The notes under the pieces: model-generated
What the model was told of the DNA's origin: nothing
What the model saw: the letters and a program-made list of their open reading frames with translations, nothing else
The model's database searches: none
Made by a program: the position numbers and the translations under genes
DNA from: JANNPJ01 sp035474375
GTDB lineage: Bacteria; Actinomycetota; Actinomycetes; Actinomycetales; Kineosporiaceae
Assembly (NCBI GenBank): GCA_035474375.1
Contig: DATINJ010000254.1
Location: 1 to 44,021 of the forward strand
Reading direction: 5' to 3'
DNA length: 44,021 nucleotides
Shown: positions 7,125-15,524 of the stretch, piece after piece
Layout: each line of letters begins with the position of its first letter
Position numbering within the stretch: the first letter of the stretch is position 1

Positions 7125-10100
7125 ATGTCGCTCGTTGATCTGCCGGTGACGCAGGGTGGGCCGCCGCAAGATCTGGGGCGTACCCCGCCGCAGGACGTCG
7201 CCGCCGAGCAGAGCGTGCTGGGCGGGATGATGCTGTCGAAGGACGCCATCGCCGACGTCATCGAGGTGTTGCGCAGTAACGATTTCTATCGCCCTGCACA
7301 TGAGCTGATCTACGACTCGATCCTCGACCTGTACGGCCGGGGTGAGCCGGCCGACGCCGTCACCGTCGCCGATGAGCTCACCAAGCGCGGCGATCTCTCC
7401 CGGATCGGCGGTCCGGCCTATCTGCACACCCTGATCTCTTCGGTCCCGACCGCAGCGAACGCCGGCTTCTACGCTCGCATCGTTCGCGAGCGCGCCGTCC
7501 TGCGCCGCCTGGTCGAGGCCGGTACCCGCATCGTGCAGCTCGGCTATGGCGGTTCCGACGGTCGCGGCGGCGGTGATGTGGACGAGATCGTTAACTCGGC
7601 CCAAGCCGAGGTCTACGCCGTGACCGAGACTCGCACCAGCGAGGACTACGCGCCGCTGGGCGATGTCATCGAGGGCACGATCGACGAGATCGAGGCGTCC
7701 AGCCATCGTGGTGACGGGCTGACCGGCGTCCCCACCGGATTCGTCGATCTCGACCGGCTGACGAACGGCCTGCACGCCGGGCAGATGATCGTGATTGCGG
7801 CGAGGCCGGCGATGGGTAAAGCCCTCGCCCTCGAAACCCCGCTAGCCACACCGAACGGCTGGACCACAATGGCTGACGTCGAGGTCGGCGACGAGTTGAT
7901 CGGTGCGGACGGACGGCCGACGCGGGTGGTAGCGACAACCGAGGCGATGGTCGGTCGCCCTTGCTACGAAGTGATCTTCTCCGACGGGTCGACCATCATC
8001 GCTGACGCGCAGCATCAGTGGCTCACCGAGACCCGAGCATCGCGACGCTCGGCTCAGGAGGCCATGAAGGGGCACCGAGCGCAGCAGGTATTTGCGGCTG
8101 TTCGTACCACCGAGGAACTCGCAACGACGCTGCGTTGTGAAACCGCTGACCGGCGGTTGAACCACAGTGTGACGAATGCGCAAGCTCTTCAGCTAGCCGA
8201 ACGCGAGCTGCTGGTGCCGCCATACGTCCTCGGTGCCTGGCTGGGCGACGGTACGAGCGCGACGGCACAGATCACCACGGCAGACCCGGGGATCGTCATG
8301 CGTCTCGAAGCCGAAGGGCTGATTGTGGTGCCCTCGGAATCAGCGCTAATGCGGTTTTCGATGCAAATCGCCAAATCTGAGGTCGAACCCCGCATCTGTG
8401 TAGTTTGTGGCACAGAGTTCCAACCAAAAGCTCCGATCGTCCGTACCTGCGGAAGATCGTGTGGGGGGCGGGCACAGCGAGTCTCGGAGCCAGTTCTCTC
8501 GCCTGCCTGCCCGGACTGCGGAAAGCAGATGACAGGCTTCGGTCGTTGTCATAGTTGTCATGCAAAGTTTGGCACGCTAACAGCCAGATTGCGGACCATT
8601 GGGGTACTCAACGCCAAGCACGTGCCAGCGGTGTATCTGCGAGCATCCGAACCGCAGCGGCGGGATCTTCTTGCCGGGTTGCTCGACACGGACGGCACGG
8701 TAGCGGCGACCGGTGCAGTCCAATTCTCTGTGACTAATGAACGGCTCGCGCTTGATGTGCAGGAGCTTGTCATCAGCCTGGGTTACCGATGCTCGATCAT
8801 GCGAAAGCGCGTCCTGGGGCACACTGAAGCGTCGTCAGTGGCATACACGCTTAATTTCACGACCGATGACGACGTGTTCCACCTCGAGCGCAAGCGACTA
8901 CTGCACAAGGAGCGACGGGTTCGCCGTTTTCAGCGCCGTGACTCACGCTTCATCACTGCGGTCCGGCCGATCGAGAGTGTGCCGGTTCGTTGCGTGCAGG
9001 TTGATAACGGCAGTCACCTTTTCTTGGCCGGTCGAACGATGATCCCGACCCACAACTCAACTCTTGGGCTAGATATTGCTCGGTCTGCCGCGATTCATCA
9101 CCAGATGGCTGCGGTGATGTTTAGCCTGGAAATGGGCCGCAACGAGATCACCATGCGGCTGCTTTCCGCCGAGGCCCGAATTCCCTTGCAGAACATGCGT
9201 AAAGGCACCATGCGCGAGGAGGACTGGACCAGGCTGGCGAAGACCATGGGAGAGGTCAGCGAGGCGCCGTTCTTCATTGACGACAGCCCGAACATGTCGC
9301 TGATGGAAATCCGAGCCAAGTGCCGTCGGCTCAAGCAGAAGCACGATCTCAAACTGGTGGTGATCGATTATCTGCAGCTGATGACCAGCGGCAAGCGGGT
9401 CGAGAGTCGGCAGCAAGAGGTGAGCGAGTTCTCCCGGGCCCTGAAGTTGTTGGCCAAGGAGATTCAGGTACCGGTGATTGCGCTGAGCCAGCTGAACCGT
9501 GGCGCCGAGCAACGGACCGACAAGAAGCCACAGATGTCCGACCTCCGCGAATCCGGTTGTCTGACCGCCGATACCCGGGTTTTACGGGCCGACACCGGTA
9601 CCGAGGTCACGCTCGGGCAGTTGTACACCTCGGGGGCGAAAGATGTCCCGGTCTGGTCACTGGATCACAGCCTGCGCTACGTTCGCCGGCACCTCACTCA
9701 TGTCTTCTCAACCGGCCGGAAGCCGGTCTTCCGGGTGCGGCTCGCCTCCGGAAAAGAGGTCCGGGCGACGGCAAATCACCCGTTTCTCAGCTATGAAGGC
9801 TGGGTGCCGATCGGCGATCTGACGCCGGGTTCACGGGTTGCCACGCCGCGCCATGTGATGGCTCCGGAAGCCAGGATGACGGCCTGGGACGACCGGCAGG
9901 TGGTCTTACTCGCCAGCCGGTTCGGCGCTGCTGAAGGCAGCCTCAGGGCCGTTCCCGGCGAGGTCTTCTCGCTCCCGAAACGGCAGATTGCCTTGTTCTT
10001 GCGGCATTTCTGGGCCGCGGGTGGCTTGGTCGATCTCCACGGTGCTGGCGCGCGGGTTGAGTTTTCCTCGACCAGCTGCGCGCTGCTCGGTGATGTGTCG

Positions 10101-10787
10101 AGATTGTTCCTTCGCTTCGGTATCTCGTGCCGGATCACTGAGGTGCCCCGATCCAAAGATCGCTTCGGCTACCTGCTCGATATTCCGGAGGTCGAAGATC
10201 AGCGCCGGTTCCTGAACGAGATCAGCATCCTCGAGCATCCGACCGACACGGCCGTGAAGTTGCCGAATATTGTCGGTCCGGCGTTGACCGACGGCACCAC
10301 AAGCACCGGTTCCGATGAGATCTGGGACCGTGTGCGCGGCGTCATAGTCGAGCATGCTGACCAGGAAGAGCCGGTGTTGTCGGCCGCTGGTCGCTCCGCC
10401 GGCCGAAGCATCGCTCCCAACCCGAGCCGGCAGCGACTGGGCAAGGTTGCTGAGCTCCTGAGTACCGCTGACCTGGAAATGCACGCCGTCAACGACGTGC
10501 TGTGGGACACGGTGCTGGCGATCGAACCGGACGGCGAAGCGGAGGTCTTCGACGCCACTGTGGTTGGCAATCACAACTTCATCGCCAACGGTATCGCCGT
10601 TCACAACAGCATTGAGCAGGACGCCGACATCGTCATCCTGCTGCACCGCGAAGACGCATACGAGAAGGAGAGCCCGCGAGCCGGCGAGGCCGACTTCATC
10701 ATTGCCAAGCACCGTAACGGCCCGACCGACACCATCACGGTCGCCTTCCAGGGGCACTACTCGCGCTTCGTCGACATGGCAACCTAA
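7125..10787 (+). CDS. dnaB: Replicative DNA helicase DnaB precursor with two inteins
   Basis: Hexameric 5'-3' helicase that unwinds DNA at the replication fork. The precursor has 1220 residues. Removing two inteins (residues 233-644 and 812-1161) leaves a 458-residue DnaB of normal length. Extein parts: N-terminal primase-interaction domain (DVAAEQSVLGGMML), Walker A split as ARPAMGK / STLGLD, Walker B region LKLVVIDYLQLM, and DNA-binding loop split as DLRESG / SIEQDADIV. I chose ATG 7125 because GGAAAGAGAG (7111-7120) precedes it and MSLVDLPVTQ begins a normal DnaB; the frame stays open upstream to 7017 only through leader hairpins. Activity requires both splicing events, because one insertion breaks the ATP-binding loop and the other the DNA-contact loop. 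Confidence 0.97.
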   Translation: MSLVDLPVTQGGPPQDLGRTPPQDVAAEQSVLGGMMLSKDAIADVIEVLRSNDFYRPAHELIYDSILDLYGRGEPADAVTVADELTKRGDLSRIGGPAYLHTLISSVPTAANAGFYARIVRERAVLRRLVEAGTRIVQLGYGGSDGRGGGDVDEIVNSAQAEVYAVTETRTSEDYAPLGDVIEGTIDEIEASSHRGDGLTGVPTGFVDLDRLTNGLHAGQMIVIAARPAMGKALALETPLATPNGWTTMADVEVGDELIGADGRPTRVVATTEAMVGRPCYEVIFSDGSTIIADAQHQWLTETRASRRSAQEAMKGHRAQQVFAAVRTTEELATTLRCETADRRLNHSVTNAQALQLAERELLVPPYVLGAWLGDGTSATAQITTADPGIVMRLEAEGLIVVPSESALMRFSMQIAKSEVEPRICVVCGTEFQPKAPIVRTCGRSCGGRAQRVSEPVLSPACPDCGKQMTGFGRCHSCHAKFGTLTARLRTIGVLNAKHVPAVYLRASEPQRRDLLAGLLDTDGTVAATGAVQFSVTNERLALDVQELVISLGYRCSIMRKRVLGHTEASSVAYTLNFTTDDDVFHLERKRLLHKERRVRRFQRRDSRFITAVRPIESVPVRCVQVDNGSHLFLAGRTMIPTHNSTLGLDIARSAAIHHQMAAVMFSLEMGRNEITMRLLSAEARIPLQNMRKGTMREEDWTRLAKTMGEVSEAPFFIDDSPNMSLMEIRAKCRRLKQKHDLKLVVIDYLQLMTSGKRVESRQQEVSEFSRALKLLAKEIQVPVIALSQLNRGAEQRTDKKPQMSDLRESGCLTADTRVLRADTGTEVTLGQLYTSGAKDVPVWSLDHSLRYVRRHLTHVFSTGRKPVFRVRLASGKEVRATANHPFLSYEGWVPIGDLTPGSRVATPRHVMAPEARMTAWDDRQVVLLASRFGAAEGSLRAVPGEVFSLPKRQIALFLRHFWAAGGLVDLHGAGARVEFSSTSCALLGDVSRLFLRFGISCRITEVPRSKDRFGYLLDIPEVEDQRRFLNEISILEHPTDTAVKLPNIVGPALTDGTTSTGSDEIWDRVRGVIVEHADQEEPVLSAAGRSAGRSIAPNPSRQRLGKVAELLSTADLEMHAVNDVLWDTVLAIEPDGEAEVFDATVVGNHNFIANGIAVHNSIEQDADIVILLHREDAYEKESPRAGEADFIIAKHRNGPTDTITVAFQGHYSRFVDMAT
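7821..9056 (+). mobile_element. DnaB intein 1, class 3, with LAGLIDADG endonuclease and Cys-rich insert
   Basis: 412-residue intein inserted after the GK of the Walker A motif; it starts with Ala (ALALETPLATPNGW) and ends MIPTHN before extein Ser. Lack of a Cys/Ser/Thr at position 1 together with Trp in block B (ADAQHQW), Cys in block F (VRCVQVDN) and Thr in block G (PTHN) is the WCT set that defines class 3 inteins. The homing endonuclease keeps both dodecapeptides with their acidic residues, LGAWLGDG and LLAGLLDTDG, so it may be active. Between them, bases 8391-8576 hold eight Cys in four pairs, which looks like one or two zinc modules, in a locally AT-richer stretch. Related inteins occur at this site in mycobacterial DnaB. 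Confidence 0.92.
9558..10607 (+). mobile_element. DnaB intein 2, class 1, with decayed endonuclease
   Basis: 350-residue intein placed after DLRESG and before SIEQDAD, the site also used by the Synechocystis DnaB intein. It begins with Cys (CLTADTRVL), has a block B TANHPF, and ends IAVHN followed by extein Ser, all class 1 splicing features, so self-splicing is expected. The endonuclease part is degenerate: the two places where dodecapeptides should be read SRFGAAEG and HFWAAGG, so the catalytic Asp residues are gone, while neighbouring sequence still resembles a LAGLIDADG fold. Likely splicing-competent but no longer homing. Confidence 0.9.
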
Positions 10788-10837
10788 TCCAATCCGGCCG
10801 GACCTCACGTTTCAGCTGAGCTCAGCGTCTACCCAGT

Positions 10838-10861
10838 GCCGGCCGGTATCCGCGGGCCGGC
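10838..10861 (+). terminator. Possible terminator hairpin after dnaB
   Basis: GCCGGCC (10838-10844) pairs perfectly with GGCCGGC (10855-10861) around a 10-base loop, 51 bases after the dnaB stop and just before the next gene. No T-run. Short but pure G-C. Confidence 0.35.
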
Positions 10862-10879
10862 CCACCTGAGGAGCCGCCG

Positions 10880-11371
10880 ATGTATACCGATAACTTCGCC
10901 GTTTCGGCCATTCCGCCGTCCCACCTGCGCCGGATTCGAGCCGCCGAGCACGACGATTTCGGCAACCCGGTAGAGGTGTTTGTCGCTCAAGAGGCCGGTG
11001 AGACGCCGCTGCGCTGTTGCCTACGCGAGGCTGGCGTCGGCGAGAGCGTAGCGCTGATCGCACATCAGCCATCAGATCGGGGTGGCCCGTATGCGGAAGT
11101 AGGGCCGGTCTTCATTCATGCGGAACCATGCGACGGGTACCAGTCGGCGAACACGTATCCCGAAGGCTTTCGGCGCCGCCGGCAACTATTTCGGGCCTAT
11201 GACGTCGATGGGCGGCAAGTGCACAACCAGATCGTCGAATCGACCGACGACGTGTCCTCCGTGATCGCCGAGCTGTTCGAGCGGCCCGATGTTGCCTTCA
11301 TCCACAGCCGCAATGTGCTCGCCGGGTGCTACATGTTCGCTATCCACCGGGTTCACGACGGGCTGCGGTAG
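10880..11371 (+). CDS. DUF1203 family protein
   Basis: 163-residue cytoplasmic protein of unknown function. PLRCCLREA, PYAEVGPVFIHA and the final FIHSRNVLAGCYMF are features I recognise from DUF1203. Two adjacent Cys (in LRCCLR) and several His are conserved-looking and could bind metal, but I cannot show it. ATG 10880 has GAGGAG (10868-10873) upstream. The last 19 bases overlap the 3' end of the convergent mug gene, so antisense overlap of the two messages is expected. Confidence 0.75.
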   Translation: MYTDNFAVSAIPPSHLRRIRAAEHDDFGNPVEVFVAQEAGETPLRCCLREAGVGESVALIAHQPSDRGGPYAEVGPVFIHAEPCDGYQSANTYPEGFRRRRQLFRAYDVDGRQVHNQIVESTDDVSSVIAELFERPDVAFIHSRNVLAGCYMFAIHRVHDGLR

Positions 11372-11958
11372 AGGTCTATCCCGGCTGCGAGGGCAATCTC
11401 ACGGTACGCGGCGGCGAGGCTCGCCACTGAGGCGTGCGCGTTCAGGCCGCTCGGATTGGGCGCCACCCAGAACTCTGCGTTGCCAAAATTCTCTGGTTGT
11501 CGTCCGAGAGCGGCCCGACGCTGGCCGAAGGCGACGCGATAGGCGGTGATACCCAGGATGGCGACCACCTGCGGTTGAATCTGCTCAACCCGATGCCTCA
11601 GCTCGCGTGCGCCGGCCACCAACTCGTCGGCGCTGAGTTCATCGGCTCGGGCTGTCGCCCGCGCCGCGATATTGGTGATCCCGATGCCCCGGTCCAGCAG
11701 GTGAGCCACGTCGTCCGCGAGGAACCCGGCGGAGGCGTCAATCACGTGATCGGTGATTCCGGCGCGAAAAAGCGCCGGATAGAAACGGTTTCCGCGTCGC
11801 CCGAAATGGCTCTGGGTCGCGACCGTCCACAGGCCCGGGTTGATTCCGACGAACAGCAACCGAGTGCTGGGTCCGAGCAGGTCGGGCAGGGTGCCGTTGC
11901 GAAATGACTCGAGTTGGCTGCGTGTGAACCCCACTCGCACCACCTTACGGTCGTTCAC
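11353..11958 (-). CDS. mug: G/U mismatch-specific DNA glycosylase (Mug/TDG family)
   Basis: Base-excision enzyme that removes uracil or ethenocytosine from mismatched double-stranded DNA. Residues 38-42 are GINPG, including the Asn that positions the attacking water, and residues 168-173 are NPSGLN, the wedge that fills the flipped-base gap. NRFYPALFRAGI and the GITNIAARATARADELS stretch also match Mug of E. coli. Length 201 residues, somewhat longer than E. coli Mug at the N terminus. The GTG start at 11958 has GGGAG upstream. It overlaps the end of the DUF1203 gene and is divergent from ogt (125-base gap). Confidence 0.92.
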   Translation of the reverse strand: MNDRKVVRVGFTRSQLESFRNGTLPDLLGPSTRLLFVGINPGLWTVATQSHFGRRGNRFYPALFRAGITDHVIDASAGFLADDVAHLLDRGIGITNIAARATARADELSADELVAGARELRHRVEQIQPQVVAILGITAYRVAFGQRRAALGRQPENFGNAEFWVAPNPSGLNAHASVASLAAAYREIALAAGIDLYRSPS

Positions 11959-12083
11959 CGTGCTCCCGCCCGCGCAGGTCAGGAGCCGTTCATGCAGATT
12001 CGTTCGCTCCGGACCTCACATCTCGCCGGTGCTGAGCGTCTTCCTGGTGAGAGCCAACACCGGCGATGAAAGGGCCCGAGATC

Positions 12084-12596
12084 ATGCAAGTACGTCATTC
12101 AGTCGTTGACACCGTGCTGGGCGAGGTGACGCTCGTTGCCTCGGGCGACTTCATCGTGGGCAGCTACTGGGCACAACAGTCGCACAAACCCTCCACAGAC
12201 AGCTTCGGCCCGAGGGTCGATTTCCACAGCGACGCGCTGCTTGACGAGGCCCGAGTGCAGTTGGAGGAGTACTTCGGCGGCGATCGCTCCTCGTTCGAGC
12301 TCAAGACGGCCACCCATGGCGATCCCTTTCAGGAGCGAGTCTGGGCCATGCTCAACGAGATTCCGATCGGAAAGACCACCACTTACGGTGAGCTGGCCGA
12401 ACGCCTTGGAGACAAGTCGCTGGCGCAATCGGTCGGCCAGGCAGTTGGCCGCAATCCGCTCTGCATCGTCGTCCCCTGTCATCGCGTCGTTGGCAAGGGC
12501 GGAAAGCTCACCGGATACGCCGGCGGGCTGAGACGTAAACAGTTCCTCCTCGAGCTGGAAGAGCCAGCCCTCGTGAGGGGAGGAAAGCTGTTCTGA
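12084..12596 (+). CDS. ogt: Methylated-DNA--protein-cysteine methyltransferase (first copy)
   Basis: Suicide repair protein that takes alkyl groups from O6-alkylguanine in DNA onto its own Cys. The acceptor is Cys132 in IVVPCHRVVG. GKTTTYGELAERLG and VGQAVGRNP form the DNA-binding helix-turn-helix, and GYAGGLRRKQFLLELE closes the domain. I chose ATG 12084 (MQVRHSVVDT): AAAGGG sits nine bases upstream and the protein fits Ogt N termini; ATG 12066 would add six residues. Length 170. Convergent with the SDR gene across a repeat-rich gap. A second Ogt lies at 27661-28179 on the other strand. Confidence 0.93.
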   Translation: MQVRHSVVDTVLGEVTLVASGDFIVGSYWAQQSHKPSTDSFGPRVDFHSDALLDEARVQLEEYFGGDRSSFELKTATHGDPFQERVWAMLNEIPIGKTTTYGELAERLGDKSLAQSVGQAVGRNPLCIVVPCHRVVGKGGKLTGYAGGLRRKQFLLELEEPALVRGGKLF

Positions 12597-12730
12597 CCCT
12601 GCCGGTCAGGTCGGTTAGGGGAGGGTGCGGTGGGATCGTGATGCGGTCGGGTCAGAGCCGGGGGTGCCGTGCCGGACGGCATCGGGGTACGGCCAGGAAC
12701 GGGGTCGGGACGCGGCAGGGTCAGGATCGG

Positions 12731-12818
12731 GGGCGTGCAGGGACGGGGCTGTGACGCGGCCGGTCAGGATCGGCGGGCGTGCAGGGACGGGGCTATGACG
12801 CGGCCGGTCAGGATCGGG
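12731..12818. repeat. 44-bp tandem duplication covering the SDR stop codon
   Basis: Two 44-base units, 12731-12774 and 12775-12818, differ at two positions. A degraded third copy lies just to the left: GGTCAGGATCGG appears at 12719-12730, 12762-12773 and 12806-12817. The right-hand copy contains the last codons and the TGA (12808-12810) of the minus-strand SDR gene. The rest of the 211-base gap between ogt and the SDR gene (12597-12807) is G-rich low-complexity DNA with no other feature I can name. Confidence 0.85.
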
Positions 12819-13737
12819 GTGCGGTCAGGTCAGGTGCGCCGGTGAGTTCGAGGCTTAGCTTCCAGAGCCGCTTTTGCACCTCTGGGTCGTAGGCGCTCGC
12901 GTCCGCGCGGCTCCTTCGGGTTCGATCGAAGAAGGCGCCCGTGACGTTGGCCAACGCGGGGTCGTCGATCAAGCGCAGGGTCGCCGCCGTCCCCGTCTCG
13001 AGTGAGTCGACAGTGCGCCCGATCGACTGCAGGACGATTTTGGTCGGCATGAAGGTGGCTGGATGCAGGCTGTTGACGGTGATGTTGGCTCGGCGCAGCC
13101 GCTCCGCGAGCAGCAAACCGCTGGTGATCTGCGCAAGCTTGCTCTGCCCGTACGCCCGCGTGCCGCTGTAGTCATGCTCGATCATGACGTCGTCGAAGTC
13201 GATGGGAGCCTGACCGAGCGACGCGACGTAGACGATCCGGGCGGGTGCGGGTGCGGGTGCGGGTGCGGGTGCGGGTGCGGGTGCGGATCCGGGTCCACGG
13301 GTGCCAGCGCTGGCGGCAGCGGCGCGAAGCAGCGGAAGAAGCCGGAGCGTCAGATCAAAGCCAGCCAAATAGTTGACCGCGAAGCGCAGTTCGTAGCCAT
13401 CGGCGCTCACCTGCCGGGTTGTCGAGTCCGGTTCGCCACTGCCGATCCCGGCGTTGCTGACGAAAACGTCGAGCCGGTCGGTCAGGGTGGAAACCTCATA
13501 ACTCAACCGGTGCACCTGGGACAGATCAGCAAGATCGGCAACCACGGTCGGCGGTTCCGGGACGTCGAACCGCTCCGCGATCTCGACGGCGACACGAGCC
13601 AGCTTGCCCCGATCACGACCGTGCAGAATCACCCGAGAACCGCCGACCGCCAGCCGGCCGGCCAGGGCCCGGCCAAGGCCGTCGGTAGCACCAGTGATCA
13701 AGATTGTTCGGTGGGCGGTGCGCGAGGTGTCGGTCAT
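12808..13737 (-). CDS. Short-chain dehydrogenase/reductase
   Basis: NAD(P)-dependent oxidoreductase with a Rossmann fold, 309 residues. GATDGLG (16-22) binds the cofactor, NAG is at 95-97, and the catalytic Ser173, Tyr196 and Lys200 (YGQSK) are present, so it should be active. Arrangement and the post-catalytic HPATFMPTK resemble retinol dehydrogenase or WW-domain oxidoreductase-like SDRs. Substrate unknown. Residues 152-166 are an Ala-Pro repeat encoded by a perfect hexanucleotide repeat and inserted just before the strand carrying Ser173; most relatives lack it. ATG 13737 has GGAGAG upstream. Divergent from the proline iminopeptidase gene (115 bases). Confidence 0.9.
   Translation of the reverse strand: MTDTSRTAHRTILITGATDGLGRALAGRLAVGGSRVILHGRDRGKLARVAVEIAERFDVPEPPTVVADLADLSQVHRLSYEVSTLTDRLDVFVSNAGIGSGEPDSTTRQVSADGYELRFAVNYLAGFDLTLRLLPLLRAAAASAGTRGPGSAPAPAPAPAPAPAPARIVYVASLGQAPIDFDDVMIEHDYSGTRAYGQSKLAQITSGLLLAERLRRANITVNSLHPATFMPTKIVLQSIGRTVDSLETGTAATLRLIDDPALANVTGAFFDRTRRSRADASAYDPEVQKRLWKLSLELTGAPDLTAPRS
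13241..13286. repeat. Hexanucleotide microsatellite (GCGGGT)7 in the SDR gene
   Basis: Seven perfect copies of GCGGGT (13241-13282) plus GCGG. On the coding strand it reads ACCCGC, giving the Ala-Pro tract. The unit is six bases, so gain or loss of copies changes protein length without a frameshift. Confidence 0.95.
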
Positions 13738-13852
13738 CGTTGCTCTCCGTTAGCTACGCGTTCCCTCGACCTCGGCAACCAATCGCAACAAGCAGCCATT
13801 CCTGCCGGACCAGTCTCCGTGCCGTCCCGAACAAAGCTGGCAAGGTTGGAGC

Positions 13853-15088
13853 ATGACCCTGATTGTGAAGACGCCCGGACTCGTCCTCACCGAGCATGAG
13901 TTCGATATCCCGCTGGACCACGCTCGACCCGACGGCGAAACGATCACCGTTTTCGCTCGGGAGGTCGCCGACCCGGATGGCCTGGAGCGACCGTTCCTGG
14001 TGTTCTTCCAGGGCGGTCCAGGTAGCGAGGCACCGCGACCGACCCGGCACCCGTCGTCCTCCGGTTGGCTGGACCGGGCCTTGAAGGACTACCGCGTGCT
14101 GATGCTCGACCAGCGTGGCACCGGGCGCTCGACGCCGATCGGTGACCTCTCCGGGAAGACGCCGGAACAGCAGGCCGAATACCTGACGCACTTTCGGGCG
14201 GACTCGATCGTGCGCGACGCGGAATGGATCCGGACCGCTCTCGGCGTTGAGCGCTGGAGCATTCTGGGCCAGTCGTTCGGCGGGTTCTGCGCCCTCAACT
14301 ATCTCTCGCAGTCTCCCGAAGGCCTCGCTGCCGCGTTCATCACCGGCGGCGTCCCACCGCTCGGCCTGCACCCCGACGAGATCTATCGAGCCACCTACGC
14401 TCGCATGCTGGAGCGTAACCGGCGCTACTACGAGCGTTACCCGGCCGATCGAGAGCGAGTGCGCACGCTGCATGAGCAACTGCAAGCCGACGACGTCCGG
14501 CTGCCCAACGGAGACCGGCTGACCTCCCGCCGGTTTCGCCAGGTCGGCAACTGGCTGGGCATGAGCGACGGCGCCGAGCACCTGCACTACCTGCTGGAAC
14601 GCCCGATGGATTCGCCAGGGTTCCGGCACGACGTCCAGGACGCTTTGCCCTTCGCCCGGAACCCGATTTATGCCATCCTGCACGAGGCTTGCTACGCCGA
14701 TGGCCACACCACCGACTGGTCGGCCGAGCGGGTGCAGCCGGACGAGTACGCGGCCGACGTCACGCTGTTCACCGGCGAGCATGTCTTTTCCTGGATGTTC
14801 GACGACTACGGCGCGCTCACCCCGCTCCAGGCCGCTGCCGATATCCTGGCGAAAACCCCATGGCCGGCGCTGTACAACCCAGAACGACTGGCCCACAACG
14901 AGGTTCCGGTCGCTGCGGCGATCTACGCGGATGACGTGTACGTGGAAAGCGGCCTGTCGTTGCAGACCGCACGCCTGGTTCGGGGAATGCGGCCCTGGCT
15001 CACCAACGAGTACGAACACAACGGGCTCCGGGCGGCTGGAGACCGGATACTCGGTCGGCTGATCGACCTGGCCCACGGCCGGGCCTGA
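13853..15088 (+). CDS. Proline iminopeptidase-like alpha/beta hydrolase (S33)
   Basis: Cytoplasmic serine peptidase of family S33 that removes N-terminal proline from peptides, 411 residues. GGPG (54-57) supplies the oxyanion hole, DQRGTGRS (86-93) is the usual strand-4 motif, and GQSFGG (139-144) holds nucleophile Ser141. The cap domain between about 190 and 310 has the Arg- and Tyr-rich helices of the longer prolyl aminopeptidases. No signal peptide. Its promoter must lie in the 115-base gap shared with the SDR gene. Broader hydrolase activity cannot be excluded. Confidence 0.88.
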   Translation: MTLIVKTPGLVLTEHEFDIPLDHARPDGETITVFAREVADPDGLERPFLVFFQGGPGSEAPRPTRHPSSSGWLDRALKDYRVLMLDQRGTGRSTPIGDLSGKTPEQQAEYLTHFRADSIVRDAEWIRTALGVERWSILGQSFGGFCALNYLSQSPEGLAAAFITGGVPPLGLHPDEIYRATYARMLERNRRYYERYPADRERVRTLHEQLQADDVRLPNGDRLTSRRFRQVGNWLGMSDGAEHLHYLLERPMDSPGFRHDVQDALPFARNPIYAILHEACYADGHTTDWSAERVQPDEYAADVTLFTGEHVFSWMFDDYGALTPLQAAADILAKTPWPALYNPERLAHNEVPVAAAIYADDVYVESGLSLQTARLVRGMRPWLTNEYEHNGLRAAGDRILGRLIDLAHGRA

Positions 15089-15155
15089 ACCAGCCAGTCG
15101 CCGATCTTGAGCAATCCGGTCAACGGCAGGTGAGAATGCGCGATAGAACAGAGTA

Positions 15156-15518
15156 ATGACCGACCTAGACGCCGTCACCCGGTGGATCGACGGCTATGTC
15201 CGAGCCTGGAACAGTAATGATCCTTCGGACATCGGAGCTCTGTTCACCGACGACGCGGTGTACAAGACCGCGCCCTACCACGCGCCTTGGCAGGGCCGGG
15301 AGCGGATCATTGCGGGGTGGCTGGAGCACAGGGACGAATCGGGGGAGACCTCCTTCTCGTGGCAACCGATCTCCATCACCGACGAGGTAGCCGTCGTCAG
15401 CGGAACCGCCCGCTACCCGGAGACGGTCTACAGCAACCTCTGGGTGATCAAGCTCGATCCCGGCGGGCGCTGTCAGGAGTTCTCCGAGTGGTGGATGGAG
15501 CATCCCCGTTCCACCTGA
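15156..15518 (+). CDS. NTF2-like/SnoaL-fold protein
   Basis: Small (120 residues) alpha+beta cone-fold protein. WIDGYVRAWNSNDPSDIGALFTDDA at the start is the typical SnoaL-like helix and turn, followed by strands YKTAPYHAPWQGRERI and the final FSEWWMEHP. Members may be hydrolases, isomerases or simple binding proteins; the substrate is not visible. It runs the same way as the upstream peptidase gene, 67 bases away, and stops six bases before the convergent poxB gene. Confidence 0.8.
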   Translation: MTDLDAVTRWIDGYVRAWNSNDPSDIGALFTDDAVYKTAPYHAPWQGRERIIAGWLEHRDESGETSFSWQPISITDEVAVVSGTARYPETVYSNLWVIKLDPGGRCQEFSEWWMEHPRST

Positions 15519-15524
15519 GCTACC

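Noticed and set aside
7125..10787. Reading dnaB as disrupted by insertions or as two fused genes
   Set aside because: Both inserts have intein splice motifs, keep the frame, and leave a normal-length DnaB when removed.
13754..15178. 474-residue minus-strand frame opposite the proline iminopeptidase gene
   Set aside because: Plus strand has GGPG and GQSFGG motifs and full length; the opposite frame has none.
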